Below, in pieces: positions 42,961 to 51,173 of a DNA stretch of 54,168 bases. The stretch spans positions 1 to 54,168 of the forward strand of contig JAGBIO010000015.1 of assembly GCA_017934955.1 (NCBI GenBank). Direction: 5' to 3'. The notes beneath the pieces were generated by a model. It did no database searches. It was not told where the DNA came from and was given only the letters and a program-made list of their open reading frames with translations. Both the position numbers and the translations under genes were made by a program. The stretch is from Clostridia bacterium (GTDB lineage Bacteria > Bacillota > Clostridia > TANB77 > RGIG9151). Every line of letters starts with the position of its first letter. Position 1 is the stretch's first letter.

Positions 42961-43389
42961 ATGGAAATTCAATTAAAAGATATTCAAAATGAATTCGATT
43001 ATACCGGCGAACTCACAATAGCGCCATTCGAATGTAATAATGATGAAATAACCCCAACCAAGCCGGTTACCGTTCAGCTTCATTTCAAAAAAGAGAATGA
43101 CAAAATTCTTGTCACCGGAACAGCAAACACCACCTTCCAAGTCAACTGTCATCGTTGCGGGACGCCGTACGAAGAAACGTTACCGTTTGAAATCATCGAA
43201 ACCTTTGCTAATATGCCGGAGGAAGAAGAATATAAAATAGCAAGCGGAAAATTATTTTTAGATGATATGATTTTCGATAACTTCCGCCTCAACCTTCCGA
43301 TGCATTACCTCTGTAAAGAAGACTGTAAGGGAATCTGCTTTGGATGCGGAAAGAATTTAAATGTAGAAAATTGTGAATGTGGAAAATAG
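42961..43389 (+). CDS. yceD: YceD family protein (DUF177)
   Basis: A 142-residue protein of the YceD/DUF177 family, implicated in large-subunit rRNA accumulation. Zinc-like cysteine pairs: CHRCG near 61 and the C-terminal LCKEDCKGICFGCGK..CEC block, as in most Firmicute members. I start at ATG 42961 behind AAAGGAGG. The in-frame upstream extension is translated palindrome. Usually followed by rpmF; here it is followed by a long palindromic terminator, so rpmF must be elsewhere. Confidence 0.9.
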   Translation: MEIQLKDIQNEFDYTGELTIAPFECNNDEITPTKPVTVQLHFKKENDKILVTGTANTTFQVNCHRCGTPYEETLPFEIIETFANMPEEEEYKIASGKLFLDDMIFDNFRLNLPMHYLCKEDCKGICFGCGKNLNVENCECGK

Positions 43390-43445
43390 AGCTGCAAAAA
43401 AACACCTCGGAAAAATAAAATTTTCCGAAGTGTTTTTTTACAGCT
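43390..43445. terminator. Long palindromic terminator between yceD and spoIIID
   Basis: Arms 43390-43414 and 43421-43445 pair over 25 positions with two mismatches (G-U capable), loop ATAAAA. The core is shared with the perfect palindrome at 21136-21203. It serves both convergent genes. Confidence 0.85.
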
Positions 43446-43451
43446 TCTTTT

Positions 43452-43721
43452 TTAACCTCCCGCACTCATCTCCTCTAAATGTTTATATTTCTCCTTCGTC
43501 GCTTCTCCTCCACGAATATGCCGTTCCGCCTTATTTTCTTCTAAAATCATCTTCACTTCCTGCGCCAAGCTTAAATTAATTCCTCTCAGCCGCTCTGTCA
43601 CATCTTTATGCACCGTACTCTTACTGATTCCAAACTTCTTCGCCGCCGCCCGCACCGTCGCTTTATGTTCCACAATATACTGCGCCAATTCTACTGTTCT
43701 TTCCTCTATATATTCCCTCAT
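43452..43721 (-). CDS. spoIIID: Sporulation transcriptional regulator SpoIIID
   Basis: Mother-cell DNA-binding regulator of sporulation. It has 89 residues: YIEERTVELAQYIVEH, the helix-turn-helix TVRAAAKKFGISKSTVHKD, then TERL and the basic RHIRGGEATKEKYKH that contacts DNA in SpoIIID. I start at ATG 43721 (MREYIEERTV) with GGAGG 7 nt upstream. That ribosome binding site lies in one arm of a 20-bp inverted repeat (43720-43739 / 43758-43777) that could hide it. Direct evidence that the organism sporulates or descends from sporulators. Confidence 0.95.
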   Translation of the reverse strand: MREYIEERTVELAQYIVEHKATVRAAAKKFGISKSTVHKDVTERLRGINLSLAQEVKMILEENKAERHIRGGEATKEKYKHLEEMSAGG

Positions 43722-43777
43722 AAACAAACCTCCATGAATCTGATTTGTTACATTCATATTCATAGAGGTTTGTTTAT
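43720..43777 (-). promoter_or_regulatory. Inverted repeat covering the spoIIID ribosome binding site
   Basis: ATAAACAAACCTCCATGAAT (43720-43739) and ATTCATAGAGGTTTGTTTAT (43758-43777) are inverted with one mismatch that is G-U in RNA. In the mRNA a 20-bp stem with an 18-nt loop would enclose GGAGG and reach into the start codon. It may act on translation, or be a DNA operator. Confidence 0.75.
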
Positions 43778-43807
43778 ATTCGTTGCTTTTCTATGGCTTT
43801 TTTCGCA

Positions 43808-44638
43808 CTATTTTATACATTTTTCAAAAAATTCAAACATATATTTCGCCGCACTCTTCGGCGCTGTTTTCCCCGGTAATCCCAAAACCAAATTGGCTTC
43901 AATACCATACTTTTTAGCACTTTCAAAATCCACACCACCCGGTTTTGAAGCTAAATCAATGATAAAACAAGATTTTTTTAGTAACCGAATCTGTTCTTCT
44001 TTTAATACAAGTGCCGGAACCGTGTTAAAAATAACATCAAATTGATTCAATACCGCATTTAACTGTTCATAAGAAAGTGCCTGATTGCCTTCCAAAGACA
44101 CCCAACTCAAATCGCTTTCTTTTCTCACAGCTACCCTCACTTTTGCGCCAAGTGCCTTTAACACTCTGCCTAAATACTTTCCGATTCTTCCGTAGCCCAA
44201 AATCAAAATATCGCTATCAAATAATGTAAAATCCGTATTGCGTATTGCGAATTCAATTGCGCCCTCCACCGTCGGAATCACATTCATAATAGTCGTTCTC
44301 TCGTCCTCTAAGAAATCATAATACCGAATCTCCGAATCTTTAAAACGTTCTTTTATTTCCGGTTTCATACTTCCCGCAAAAAAAGTTTTCTCCTTTGACA
44401 GAAACGAAAAAACTTCCTCTATCGAAATCTCATTTTTCGAAAACGGAGCCTGTATCATTCGATTATCTTGACTAAACGGTATCCCCGAAATAATATAATC
44501 ACTCCGTTTCACCACATCCGAAAGCTCATTTTCCTCATCCGTCAAGCCGTATGTAGAAACCTCATACCCCTCCTCTGTAAGCATTTCTGCCAAATACCGA
44601 TTTCGTAAATCTCCGCCAATCATTCCGATTTTCTTCAT
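43808..44638 (-). CDS. dpaA: Dipicolinate synthase subunit A
   Basis: Oxidising subunit of dipicolinic acid synthase (SpoVFA). It has 276 residues: N-terminal MKKIGMIGGDLRNRYLAEML, SDYIISGIPFSQD, VEGAIEFAIRNTDFTL, NAD-binding ILGYGRIGKYLGRVLKALGA near 150, DLASKPGGVDF and ANLVLGLPGKTAPKSAAKY. I start at ATG 44638 behind GGGAGAGTGATAGA. The partner dpaB (spoVFB) normally follows; here spoIIID follows and dpaB is not in the window, which is odd. Confidence 0.93.
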   Translation of the reverse strand: MKKIGMIGGDLRNRYLAEMLTEEGYEVSTYGLTDEENELSDVVKRSDYIISGIPFSQDNRMIQAPFSKNEISIEEVFSFLSKEKTFFAGSMKPEIKERFKDSEIRYYDFLEDERTTIMNVIPTVEGAIEFAIRNTDFTLFDSDILILGYGRIGKYLGRVLKALGAKVRVAVRKESDLSWVSLEGNQALSYEQLNAVLNQFDVIFNTVPALVLKEEQIRLLKKSCFIIDLASKPGGVDFESAKKYGIEANLVLGLPGKTAPKSAAKYMFEFFEKCIK

Positions 44639-44691
44639 TCTATCACTCTCCCGAATCAATATATGTATCAAAGAGAGAAGAAGTTCGTCAT

Positions 44692-44722
44692 AAAAGAAAA
44701 GACAGCCACTTGGGGCTGTCTC
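44692..44722 (-). terminator. Terminator of csp
   Basis: AGACAGCC pairs with GGCTGTCT across CACTTGG-type loop sequence. A T-rich tract follows on the minus strand. Confidence 0.8.
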
Positions 44723-44767
44723 TATATTGAAAACGGACATCGAAATCATCTTCAAACAAATTTTTAA

Positions 44768-44968
44768 TTAAAGAGTTGTTACGTTAGCAGCTTGTGGTCC
44801 CTTAGCACCATCTACTACATCAAATTGAACTTCCATACCTTCGGATAAGCTCTTGTAGCCTTCCATGTTGATAGCTGAAAAATGAACGAATACGTCATTT
44901 CCGCCTTCTCTTTCGATAAATCCGAAACCTTTTTCTGCATTAAACCATTTAACTTTACCTTTTTCCAC
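44768..44968 (-). CDS. csp: Cold-shock protein
   Basis: A single cold-shock domain of 66 residues: [18 protein letters not shown] (RNP1), DVFVHFSAI (RNP2), and the ending [10 protein letters not shown]. Binds single-stranded RNA/DNA as a chaperone. GTG start 44968 behind AGGAGGAATGTAAAA. Promoter TTGACA (45087-45082), 17 bp, TAAATT (45064-45059), giving a leader of about 85 nt, as is usual for temperature-regulated csp genes. Confidence 0.96.
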   Translation of the reverse strand: MEKGKVKWFNAEKGFGFIEREGGNDVFVHFSAINMEGYKSLSEGMEVQFDVVDGAKGPQAANVTTL

Positions 44969-45058
44969 TTTTACATTCCTCCTAAAACATATTTTATCAT
45001 AAGTTACCTTACGATAAATCTTGCGTTATTGCCGATGTCGTACAAAAACTACTCTTAT

Positions 45059-45087
45059 AATTTAACACACTAATTTTTGCTTGTCAA
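45059..45087 (-). promoter_or_regulatory. csp promoter
   Basis: TTGACA (45087-45082), 17 bp, TAAATT (45064-45059), preceded by an AT-rich up region. Only promoter seen for csp. Confidence 0.75.
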
Positions 45088-45102
45088 TTCATAAAAATAG
45101 AA

Positions 45103-45411
45103 TTTTATTTTATAAAATTACGGTCAGAATATCTCATCTTACAATGATACTGTAATTACTGTACGGACAGCATTTATGCTGTCCTGCTTTCTGCCTTTTC
45201 TGTGGACAGCATGAATGCTGTCCCTACAAGGCTTTCGCGAAAATAATAAGTTGTTAAGTCTGAACTGAAACTTTTATTTTATAAAATTACGGTCAAAATA
45301 TCTCATCTTGCAATGATGCTGTAATTACTGTACGGACAGCATTTATGCTGTCCTGCTTTCTGCCTTTTCTGTGGACAGCATGAATGCTGTCCCTACAGCG
45401 TTTGTGTCATT
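45103..45411. repeat. Tandem duplication of a repeat unit, copies R13 and R14
   Basis: The 169-bp unit beginning TTTTATTTTATAAAATTACG at 45103 starts again at 45272 with few changes. Each carries palindromes (45165-45184, 45204-45223; 45334-45353, 45373-45392) and the spacer TGCTTTCTGCCTTTTCTGT. The first unit ends GTCTGAACTGAAAC (45258-45271). The gap 44969-45504 holds nothing else apart from the csp promoter. Confidence 0.9.
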
Positions 45412-45504
45412 ATTGCACAAAGAACTTATAAAATTAATTGAAATACTTACCTAAAGGGATAAAGCTTGAAAAAACGAATATACTATTAGAAAGGTTGTGT
45501 TTTT

Positions 45505-45792
45505 ATGGCGATTGTTCTTAATTTAATTTCTGAAAAAGAAAATACCATTCAAAACTTCTTAGAAAGCTACTTTGAAAAAGATATGCTTGCCGATTCGCAA
45601 ACATACGAATGGAGTTACACCTTACCGGAACCTTTGGAAGCAATTAATCTCATCAGCGCGGTTTTAGACAATAACTTAAAAGATTTGACTTTATGGATTT
45701 CTTTTGATCCGAATGTCTTTCTGAAAGTAAAACCGGATAACTACAATGATATCATCAAATATATTGTTGAAAGATTTTCCAAAGCATCTTGA
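45505..45792 (+). CDS. Hypothetical protein
   Basis: A 95-residue acidic soluble protein: NLISEKENTIQNFLESYFEK, a central ISAVLDNNLKDLTLWISF and C-terminal YNDIIKYIVERFSKAS. No signal peptide or transmembrane segment. Start ATG 45505 behind AGAAAGGTTGTG. Not recognised. Followed after about 50 nt by the zinc-ribbon gene, which has its own likely promoter overlapping this stop codon. Possibly sporulation-related by neighbourhood, but nothing in the sequence shows it. Confidence 0.7.
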   Translation: MAIVLNLISEKENTIQNFLESYFEKDMLADSQTYEWSYTLPEPLEAINLISAVLDNNLKDLTLWISFDPNVFLKVKPDNYNDIIKYIVERFSKAS

Positions 45793-45843
45793 AATTAAGA
45801 AAAAATTGTAATACACTTTTTCTAAAAGGGAGGATGATATAAT

Positions 45844-46362
45844 ATGAATTTCGAAAAGTTAAATCATTTAGGAAAAAATGTTTCCAAAACGGTTACGAAA
45901 ACGTATAAAGCCGCTACCGAAAAGTCCGGAAAGCTGATTGAAGAAGCGAAACTTCGTCTGCAAATTGCAAGTGAGAACGATAAAATTTCCGAGAAATTAG
46001 AAGAAATCGGTGCAATCGTTTATGAAGATTATAAATCCGGCGAATCCAATTACACTTCTTTCGAAGATTTGTGTAAAGAAATTGAAGAATCAGAGCTTGC
46101 CGTTTCTACAATGAATGCAAAAATCCTCGAGATGAAAAAATTAAAACAATGCCCGATTTGCGAAAATGTCGTAGGCAGAAATGACAAATACTGCTCCAAA
46201 TGCGGTGCTGAACAAGAAGTCACGGAAGAACCGGAAGAAGAGGAAGAACCGTTGGAAAAGTGTCCTTACTGTGACAGTAAATTAGCTGCTAACGCAACTT
46301 TTTGTTCTAATTGCGGAACAAAATTAAACGAAAGTGAAGAAACTTCGGCTGACAAAGAATAA
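45844..46362 (+). CDS. Coiled-coil protein with two zinc ribbons
   Basis: 172 residues. The N-terminal 95 are a charged amphipathic/coiled-coil region (KTYKAATEKSGKLIEEAK..). Then two zinc ribbons: CPICENVVGRNDKYCSKCG near 103-121 and CPYCDSKLAANATFCSNCG near 141-159, separated by an acidic EEPEEEEEP linker. This architecture is common in Firmicutes; the function is unknown, probably a scaffold. Start ATG 45844 behind GGGAGGATGATATAAT. Promoter TTGAAA (45789-45794), 17 bp, TACACT (45812-45817). Confidence 0.8.
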   Translation: MNFEKLNHLGKNVSKTVTKTYKAATEKSGKLIEEAKLRLQIASENDKISEKLEEIGAIVYEDYKSGESNYTSFEDLCKEIEESELAVSTMNAKILEMKKLKQCPICENVVGRNDKYCSKCGAEQEVTEEPEEEEEPLEKCPYCDSKLAANATFCSNCGTKLNESEETSADKE

Positions 46363-46371
46363 TAGAATTAA

Positions 46372-46404
46372 GAAAGCGGATGATTAGATTCACCCGCTTT
46401 TTTT
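46372..46404. terminator. Shared terminator, zinc-ribbon gene and veg
   Basis: AAGCGGATGA and TCACCCGCTT pair across TTAGAT with a T run after it on the plus strand. It lies between two convergent genes. Confidence 0.75.
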
Positions 46405-46410
46405 GTTACT

Positions 46411-46680
46411 TTAATTCATCATATCTTGTATATTCAGATTATCCGAGCAACGGATAACTTCTACCGCATTTGTCAATACATCTGTATAGCTGTATGCGAT
46501 TCTACGCGAAGATTGTTCGCCTTCGAATTTTACGGTAAATACATTGGGATATGCGCTTTCTACGACTCCTTCTTTTGTAAGTACTTTCTTTTTTCCTTTG
46601 TTTGTTGTTAATCTTACTCTTTGACCGATACAAAATCCGATGTCTTCTTTCAACTTCGACAAATCGTTTTTTCTAATCAA
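46411..46680 (-). CDS. veg: Veg family protein
   Basis: 89 residues of the Veg family (Bacillus Veg stimulates biofilm matrix genes): DIGFCIGQRVRLTTNKGKKK, VVESAYPNVFTVKFE and RIAYSYTDVLTNAVE match family positions of a small SH3-like fold. I start at TTG 46680 behind GAGGTGATCGCA; the GTG 9 nt upstream overlaps the site. Strong promoter TTGACA (46741-46736), 17 bp, TATCGT (46718-46713), in keeping with the famously strong veg promoter of Bacillus. Confidence 0.88.
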   Translation of the reverse strand: MIRKNDLSKLKEDIGFCIGQRVRLTTNKGKKKVLTKEGVVESAYPNVFTVKFEGEQSSRRIAYSYTDVLTNAVEVIRCSDNLNIQDMMN

Positions 46681-46842
46681 TGCGATCACCTCATCCTATG
46701 TTTATGTTAGTTACGATATCACAAAAAAAATAAATTGTCAAAAGATGCCGATTTCGTTAAAATCGCCTATTCAAGCCATTCCAAGAGACTTTCTTTTATG
46801 TTAATCGTCATAAACCGTCTATTTATGCCAATAAAAAAATTA

Positions 46843-46871
46843 TTGTAAATTTGTCATAAAAATGTTACAAT
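46843..46871 (+). promoter_or_regulatory. Promoter of the DUF896 gene
   Basis: TTGTAA (46843-46848), 17 bp, TACAAT (46866-46871), 28 bp before the ATG at 46900. The same TTGTAA -35 and spacing are used by the four toxin loci. Confidence 0.75.
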
Positions 46872-46899
46872 TACATAAAATGTAGTTAGGAGGATTATA

Positions 46900-47097
46900 A
46901 TGGAACCACAAAAAATACAAAGAATCAACGAACTTGCCAAAAAAGAATACTTAACAGAAGAAGAAAAACAAGAACAGAAACAACTTCGCCAGGAATATAT
47001 CGACGAATACAAAGCGTCACTTGTCGCACAATTAGACAATACCTACATCATTGACAAAGACGGAACAAAAAAGAAACTGAAAAAAAAGGGGCTGTAA
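46900..47097 (+). CDS. DUF896 (YnzC/UPF0291) family protein
   Basis: 65 residues: IQRINELAKKEYLTEEEKQE, QLRQEYIDEYKASL and the basic end KDGTKKKLKKKGL, matching YnzC, a small two-helix protein of unknown role linked in Bacillus with SOS gene yneA. No yneA is seen here. Start ATG 46900 behind AGGAGGATTATA. The stop codon lies in the left arm of the terminator at 47089-47123. Confidence 0.88.
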   Translation: MEPQKIQRINELAKKEYLTEEEKQEQKQLRQEYIDEYKASLVAQLDNTYIIDKDGTKKKLKKKGL

Positions 47098-47130
47098 AAA
47101 CCACCTCGGTGGTTTTTACAACCTCTTTCT
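47089..47130. terminator. Shared terminator, DUF896 and HD genes
   Basis: GGCTGTAAAAACCACC and GGTGGTTTTTACAACC pair over 16 bp with one mismatch and a 2-nt loop. It overlaps the DUF896 stop codon. Confidence 0.8.
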
Positions 47131-47682
47131 TTACATATTCGGAATCGTTCTCATTGCTAAAATCGTTTCTTCGATTAAATGATCCAATTCCCATCCCAGC
47201 ATCTCGGCGCCTTTTGAAATTACCTCTCTTGAGCAACCTGCCGCGAAATTTAACGTCTTAAACTTTTTCTTCACCGACTTTAACTCTAAATCCTGCACAC
47301 TTTTCGATGGTCTCATAATCGCAACCGCACCAATCAACCCCGTCAATTCGTCCACAGCATATAAAGCCTTCTCCATCTCATGTTCCGGTTCAATATCCAC
47401 CGTCAATCCATACCCATGACTTGCCGTCGCATGAATCAAACGCTCATCCAATCCTCTTTCTCTCATAATTTCCTGACTTTTGATGCAATGTTCCTCCGGA
47501 TACATCTCAAAATCCAAATCATGAAGCAATCCAACCGTTCCCCAAAACTCTTTCTCTTCCCCATAACCGAGTTTCTCCGCAAAATACTCCATTACCGCCG
47601 AAACCACATGGGCATGCTGCAGATGGAAACTCTCCTTATTAAACTCCTGCAATAAATTTTCTGCCTCTGCTCTTGTCATCAT
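47131..47682 (-). CDS. HD-domain phosphohydrolase
   Basis: 183 residues, HD superfamily: HAHVVSAVMEYFAEKLG near 23, HD pair in GLLHDLDFEMYPEEH near 52, then HATASHGYG near 83 and DELTGLIGAV near 112. The family hydrolyses phosphate esters of nucleotides or other small molecules; the substrate is unknown. Start ATG 47682 (or 47679) behind GAGGAGAA. Begins immediately after the SDR gene stop, so the two are coupled. Confidence 0.85.
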   Translation of the reverse strand: MMTRAEAENLLQEFNKESFHLQHAHVVSAVMEYFAEKLGYGEEKEFWGTVGLLHDLDFEMYPEEHCIKSQEIMRERGLDERLIHATASHGYGLTVDIEPEHEMEKALYAVDELTGLIGAVAIMRPSKSVQDLELKSVKKKFKTLNFAAGCSREVISKGAEMLGWELDHLIEETILAMRTIPNM

Positions 47683-48441
47683 TCATTTCTCCTCTCTCTT
47701 CTTTTTCTGTTGATGATACGCCACTTTCAACAAAATTTTATCCGGCGTAACCTTCGTTAAAAAATGCATAAATTTCATCGTATTTCCCGGGACAATCACC
47801 AATTTTCCTTTTAACAACTTCTCAATCGCATATTTCGCCACATACTCACTGGATAACCCCTTTAGTGCAAACTTCACATTCGCTACATCGTTAAACTCGG
47901 TATCCACAGGTCCCGGACAAAGCACACTGATACCGACCTTACTCTTTTCATGCCTCAGTTCTTCATAAATCGCCTGCGAAAGCCGTAACACATACGCCTT
48001 TGACGCATAATAACCGGATAACAGCGGACCCGGCAAAAATCCGGCGCTTGACGCCACATTCAAAATCCTTCCCGCATTTCTCTTCTTAAAATCCTTCAAA
48101 AATAACTTTGTCAAAATCGTAACAGCCTTTATATTCACATCAATCATATTCAATTCACGCGATAAATCAATTTCAGTAAATTCTCCTAAAATTCCGAATC
48201 CCGCATTATTAATCAAAATATCGATTTTTTCCTCTTTCACCTGTTCATAAAGAGCCTCACATTCCTCCGGTTTCGACAAATCCGCACAAACAATCCGACA
48301 AGAAGTTTTTAACTCCTTCGCTAATTCCTCCAAACGTTCTTTTCTCCTCGCCACCAAAACCAAATCATACCCTTTTTCACTCAAAACACGAGCCATGTCC
48401 CGCCCAATTCCGGAACTCGCCCCCGTAATCAACGCCTTCAT
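47683..48441 (-). CDS. Short-chain dehydrogenase/reductase
   Basis: 252 residues of the classical SDR family (DltE/YdfG-like): NAD(P)-binding TGASSGIGRDMA near 6, NNAGFGILG near 80, catalytic Ser in NVASSAGFLPG near 133 and YYASKAY near 147, then LCPGPVDTEF. The arginines after the glycine motif (ARRKER) favour NADPH. Substrate unknown. I start at ATG 48441 behind GGGAGGGATTGG. The HD gene follows directly. Confidence 0.9.
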   Translation of the reverse strand: MKALITGASSGIGRDMARVLSEKGYDLVLVARRKERLEELAKELKTSCRIVCADLSKPEECEALYEQVKEEKIDILINNAGFGILGEFTEIDLSRELNMIDVNIKAVTILTKLFLKDFKKRNAGRILNVASSAGFLPGPLLSGYYASKAYVLRLSQAIYEELRHEKSKVGISVLCPGPVDTEFNDVANVKFALKGLSSEYVAKYAIEKLLKGKLVIVPGNTMKFMHFLTKVTPDKILLKVAYHQQKKKREEK

Positions 48442-48539
48442 CCAATCCCTCCCATCAAGGATTATCTTACCATATATTCTAACCAAGAACAAGAATTTCA
48501 ACACAACAGCATAAAAACCTATATGTTCTCAACCCATTG

Positions 48540-48625
48540 TACGGACACAATTTATTGTGTCCTAATTCTAAACATCTGCCCATTCCATGGACACAATAAA
48601 TTGTGTCCCTACAGTGTTTGTGCCA
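48540..48625. repeat. MITE-like fragment R15
   Basis: Type-two palindromes at 48543-48562 and 48589-48608 with spacer TAATTCTAAACATCTGCC.., then the tail CTACAGTGTTTGTGCC. Terminal inverted repeats are not preserved. It lies between the Lon-like and SDR genes. Confidence 0.75.
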
Positions 48626-48651
48626 TTTTTATAAAATTCATATTTTTGCCC

Positions 48652-48692
48652 TAAAAAGAAGGAGTGGAAATCCTCTTTCAGATTTTCCACCC
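48652..48692 (-). terminator. Terminator after the Lon-like protease gene
   Basis: GTGGAAATC pairs with GATTTTCCAC; a T-rich run follows on the minus strand. Confidence 0.75.
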
Positions 48693-48721
48693 CAACGATT
48701 CATTTAAAATCCTTTTCTTCA

Positions 48722-51145
48722 TCAATATTTCTTTGTACCGGCTTCCTCTTTACCGAAATTCGTAACTGTCAAAGCATACTTCTTTAACTTATCATACACA
48801 AGTTGATTAATGCTTCCCTTCGGATAAGTGCCGTCTTTTCTCTTCTTTCCTGCCGGAACGCCTGTCAAAATTTCAATTCCTTCATCTATCGACTTCACCG
48901 GCCAAATATGGAATTTACCTTCCTTAACCGCTTCAATCACTTCGTCCTTCAAGTGAAGATTCTTCACGTTCTGAATCGGGATAATAACACCCTGTTCTCC
49001 CGTCAACTTTCTTGACTTACATACGTCGAAGAATCCTTCAATCTTATGCGTCGCACCACCTATCGGCTGAATCTCGCCCTTCTGGTTTACTGAACCGGTA
49101 ACCGCAATTCCCTGCGAAATCGGAACTTCCGACAAACTCGATAAAATCGCATACACTTCGGTACTCGAAGCGCTATCGCCATCCACTCCGCTGTATAACT
49201 GCTCAAAGCAAAGACTCGCCGTAAGTGCCAACGGTAAATCCTGTGCATACTTTTCCCCAATATAGGCACTAATAATCAATGCACCCTTTGTATGAGAAGT
49301 ACCGCTCATATCCGCTTCTCTCTCGATACTTACAATACCGGACTTTCCGATAAACGTATTCGCCGTAATTCTTGCCGGCTTTCCAAACATACAATCTCCC
49401 AAATCCAACACCGAAAGACCGTTAATCTGTCCAACCGCTTTTCCGTTGGTATCTACCATAATGGTATTATCCAATATCATTTCTTGCATCCGCTTATCAT
49501 AATTATTTACACGATTTTTCTTTTCAAGCATCGCTTTTTTCACGTGGTCTGCTGTCACCAACTCAGCCTTGTCCGCTTTCGCCCATGCTGCCGATTCCGT
49601 CAACACTTGAATCAAATCGGTAAATCTCGCCGTCAACTTCGACTGGTCATCCGCCATCTGCGACGCTTCCTCAATCACCGCAGCCACGCCACTCGGTGCA
49701 AACGGCATTGTTTTATCTTTTTCACAAAATGCACTGATAAAAGCAGTTAACTTCTTAATATTCGCAGGAGTATTCTCCATTTCCTCTTCAAATTCCACTT
49801 TCACCTTAAAGAGTTTCACAAAATCATCATCTGCATCAAACAACAAATGATATATATCCGGCGTTCCAACCAAAATCACCTTCAAATTAAGCGGAATTGC
49901 CTCCGGCTTTAATCCTGACACCGGCACCACCGTCGTCTGATCCTTCATATTTTCAATCAAAATCTCGCCGGTCTTTAAGCATCTCTTTAACGCTTCCCAA
50001 GCCATCGGATTTAACAAAACATCCTTTACTTGAAGTACCAAGTATCCGCCGTTCGCCTTATGTAATAAGCCCGGTTTAATCTTCGTATAATCGGTTGCCA
50101 TCGTACCAAACTCATTTTCATACTCTGTTTTGCCGACCAAATTATGGAATGTCGGATTATAATCTACCACTAACGGCGCACCTTTTGTTTTCGAATGATC
50201 CACCAACAAATTCACCTTATAATTCTTTGTCGGAGATTCATTCTCTTTCTTCAGCATTCCCTGCAAAAACATCTGTGCTTCTTCCGGAATTTCTTCCTCT
50301 TCAAACTTATCCACATTATTTAAGATATCTTTTTGCACTTCGTATAAATAATTTACAATCTTAGGATATTCTTTATACTTCGACATCAAGTCATCAATAT
50401 GTACGCCAACCGCAAACAAAGCCGTCTGATTCTCCCATTCGGTAACTGCATCTTCGGTTTCCTTCTCAAGTTCTTTAATCTTACGAATCGTCTCCATCGT
50501 CTTTAACTGCACCTTGCCCGACTTCGCCATAATCCGATTTTTCACTTGATCGTCCAAATCGTTAAACTCTTCCTCGCTCAGTGCCTGTCCGTTAATAATC
50601 GGCAAAAAGTAAATTCCGTTCGGGGTTGTCTTAACCTTAAAACCCTGTTTCTCCGCAACTTTATTCAACTTTTCCACCAATTCAGCTCTCTGGTCTTGAA
50701 ATTCTTGCAGAATCCGATTCTTTTCATTCTCATAATCACTATTATCAAACGCCTTCGGTAACTCAACCGAAACCGTCTTCACCAAATCATCCATATCCGC
50801 CACAAACTCTTTTCCCATCCCTGCCGGAAGTGAAACCGCAATCGGCTGATTCGGATCCTCAAAATTATATAAATAGCACCAATCACAAGGGACCGGTTTC
50901 TTTTTCGCATATTTCTTTAAATAGTCCTTTGCAAAAGTCGTCTTTCCGGTACCTGTCGATCCGGACAAATAGATATGATATCCTTTTGCTTCTATATTTA
51001 AGCCAAATTCAAAAGCCTTTAAAGTCTTTCCCTGCCCGATAATCTCACGCGAAGGTGTCACTTCTTCCGTACTCTTAAATTTCAGCAATTTTTCATCACA
51101 AAAATACTTTAAATCTGTGTAATTTAACTCTTTCAATCTACTCAT
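48722..51145 (-). CDS. Lon-like ATP-dependent protease
   Basis: 807 residues. N-terminal AAA region with Walker A GSTGTGKTTFAKDYL near 61, a long coiled-coil insert (about 140-300), and a second nucleotide-binding half (GLLHKANGGYLVLQ.., Walker-B-like). The C-terminal Lon proteolytic domain has the catalytic serine in GDSASSTEVYAIL and lysine in GGATHKIEGFFD. It matches the LonB-like/AAA_32 group distinct from LonA (no LAN N-domain). It would degrade unfolded or regulatory proteins in the cytosol. Probably the last gene of sensor kinase-tsaB-rimI-lon. Start ATG 51145. Confidence 0.92.
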   Translation of the reverse strand: MSRLKELNYTDLKYFCDEKLLKFKSTEEVTPSREIIGQGKTLKAFEFGLNIEAKGYHIYLSGSTGTGKTTFAKDYLKKYAKKKPVPCDWCYLYNFEDPNQPIAVSLPAGMGKEFVADMDDLVKTVSVELPKAFDNSDYENEKNRILQEFQDQRAELVEKLNKVAEKQGFKVKTTPNGIYFLPIINGQALSEEEFNDLDDQVKNRIMAKSGKVQLKTMETIRKIKELEKETEDAVTEWENQTALFAVGVHIDDLMSKYKEYPKIVNYLYEVQKDILNNVDKFEEEEIPEEAQMFLQGMLKKENESPTKNYKVNLLVDHSKTKGAPLVVDYNPTFHNLVGKTEYENEFGTMATDYTKIKPGLLHKANGGYLVLQVKDVLLNPMAWEALKRCLKTGEILIENMKDQTTVVPVSGLKPEAIPLNLKVILVGTPDIYHLLFDADDDFVKLFKVKVEFEEEMENTPANIKKLTAFISAFCEKDKTMPFAPSGVAAVIEEASQMADDQSKLTARFTDLIQVLTESAAWAKADKAELVTADHVKKAMLEKKNRVNNYDKRMQEMILDNTIMVDTNGKAVGQINGLSVLDLGDCMFGKPARITANTFIGKSGIVSIEREADMSGTSHTKGALIISAYIGEKYAQDLPLALTASLCFEQLYSGVDGDSASSTEVYAILSSLSEVPISQGIAVTGSVNQKGEIQPIGGATHKIEGFFDVCKSRKLTGEQGVIIPIQNVKNLHLKDEVIEAVKEGKFHIWPVKSIDEGIEILTGVPAGKKRKDGTYPKGSINQLVYDKLKKYALTVTNFGKEEAGTKKY

Positions 51146-51173
51146 CCTCTCATCTTTGGTATACTATCTTCCT

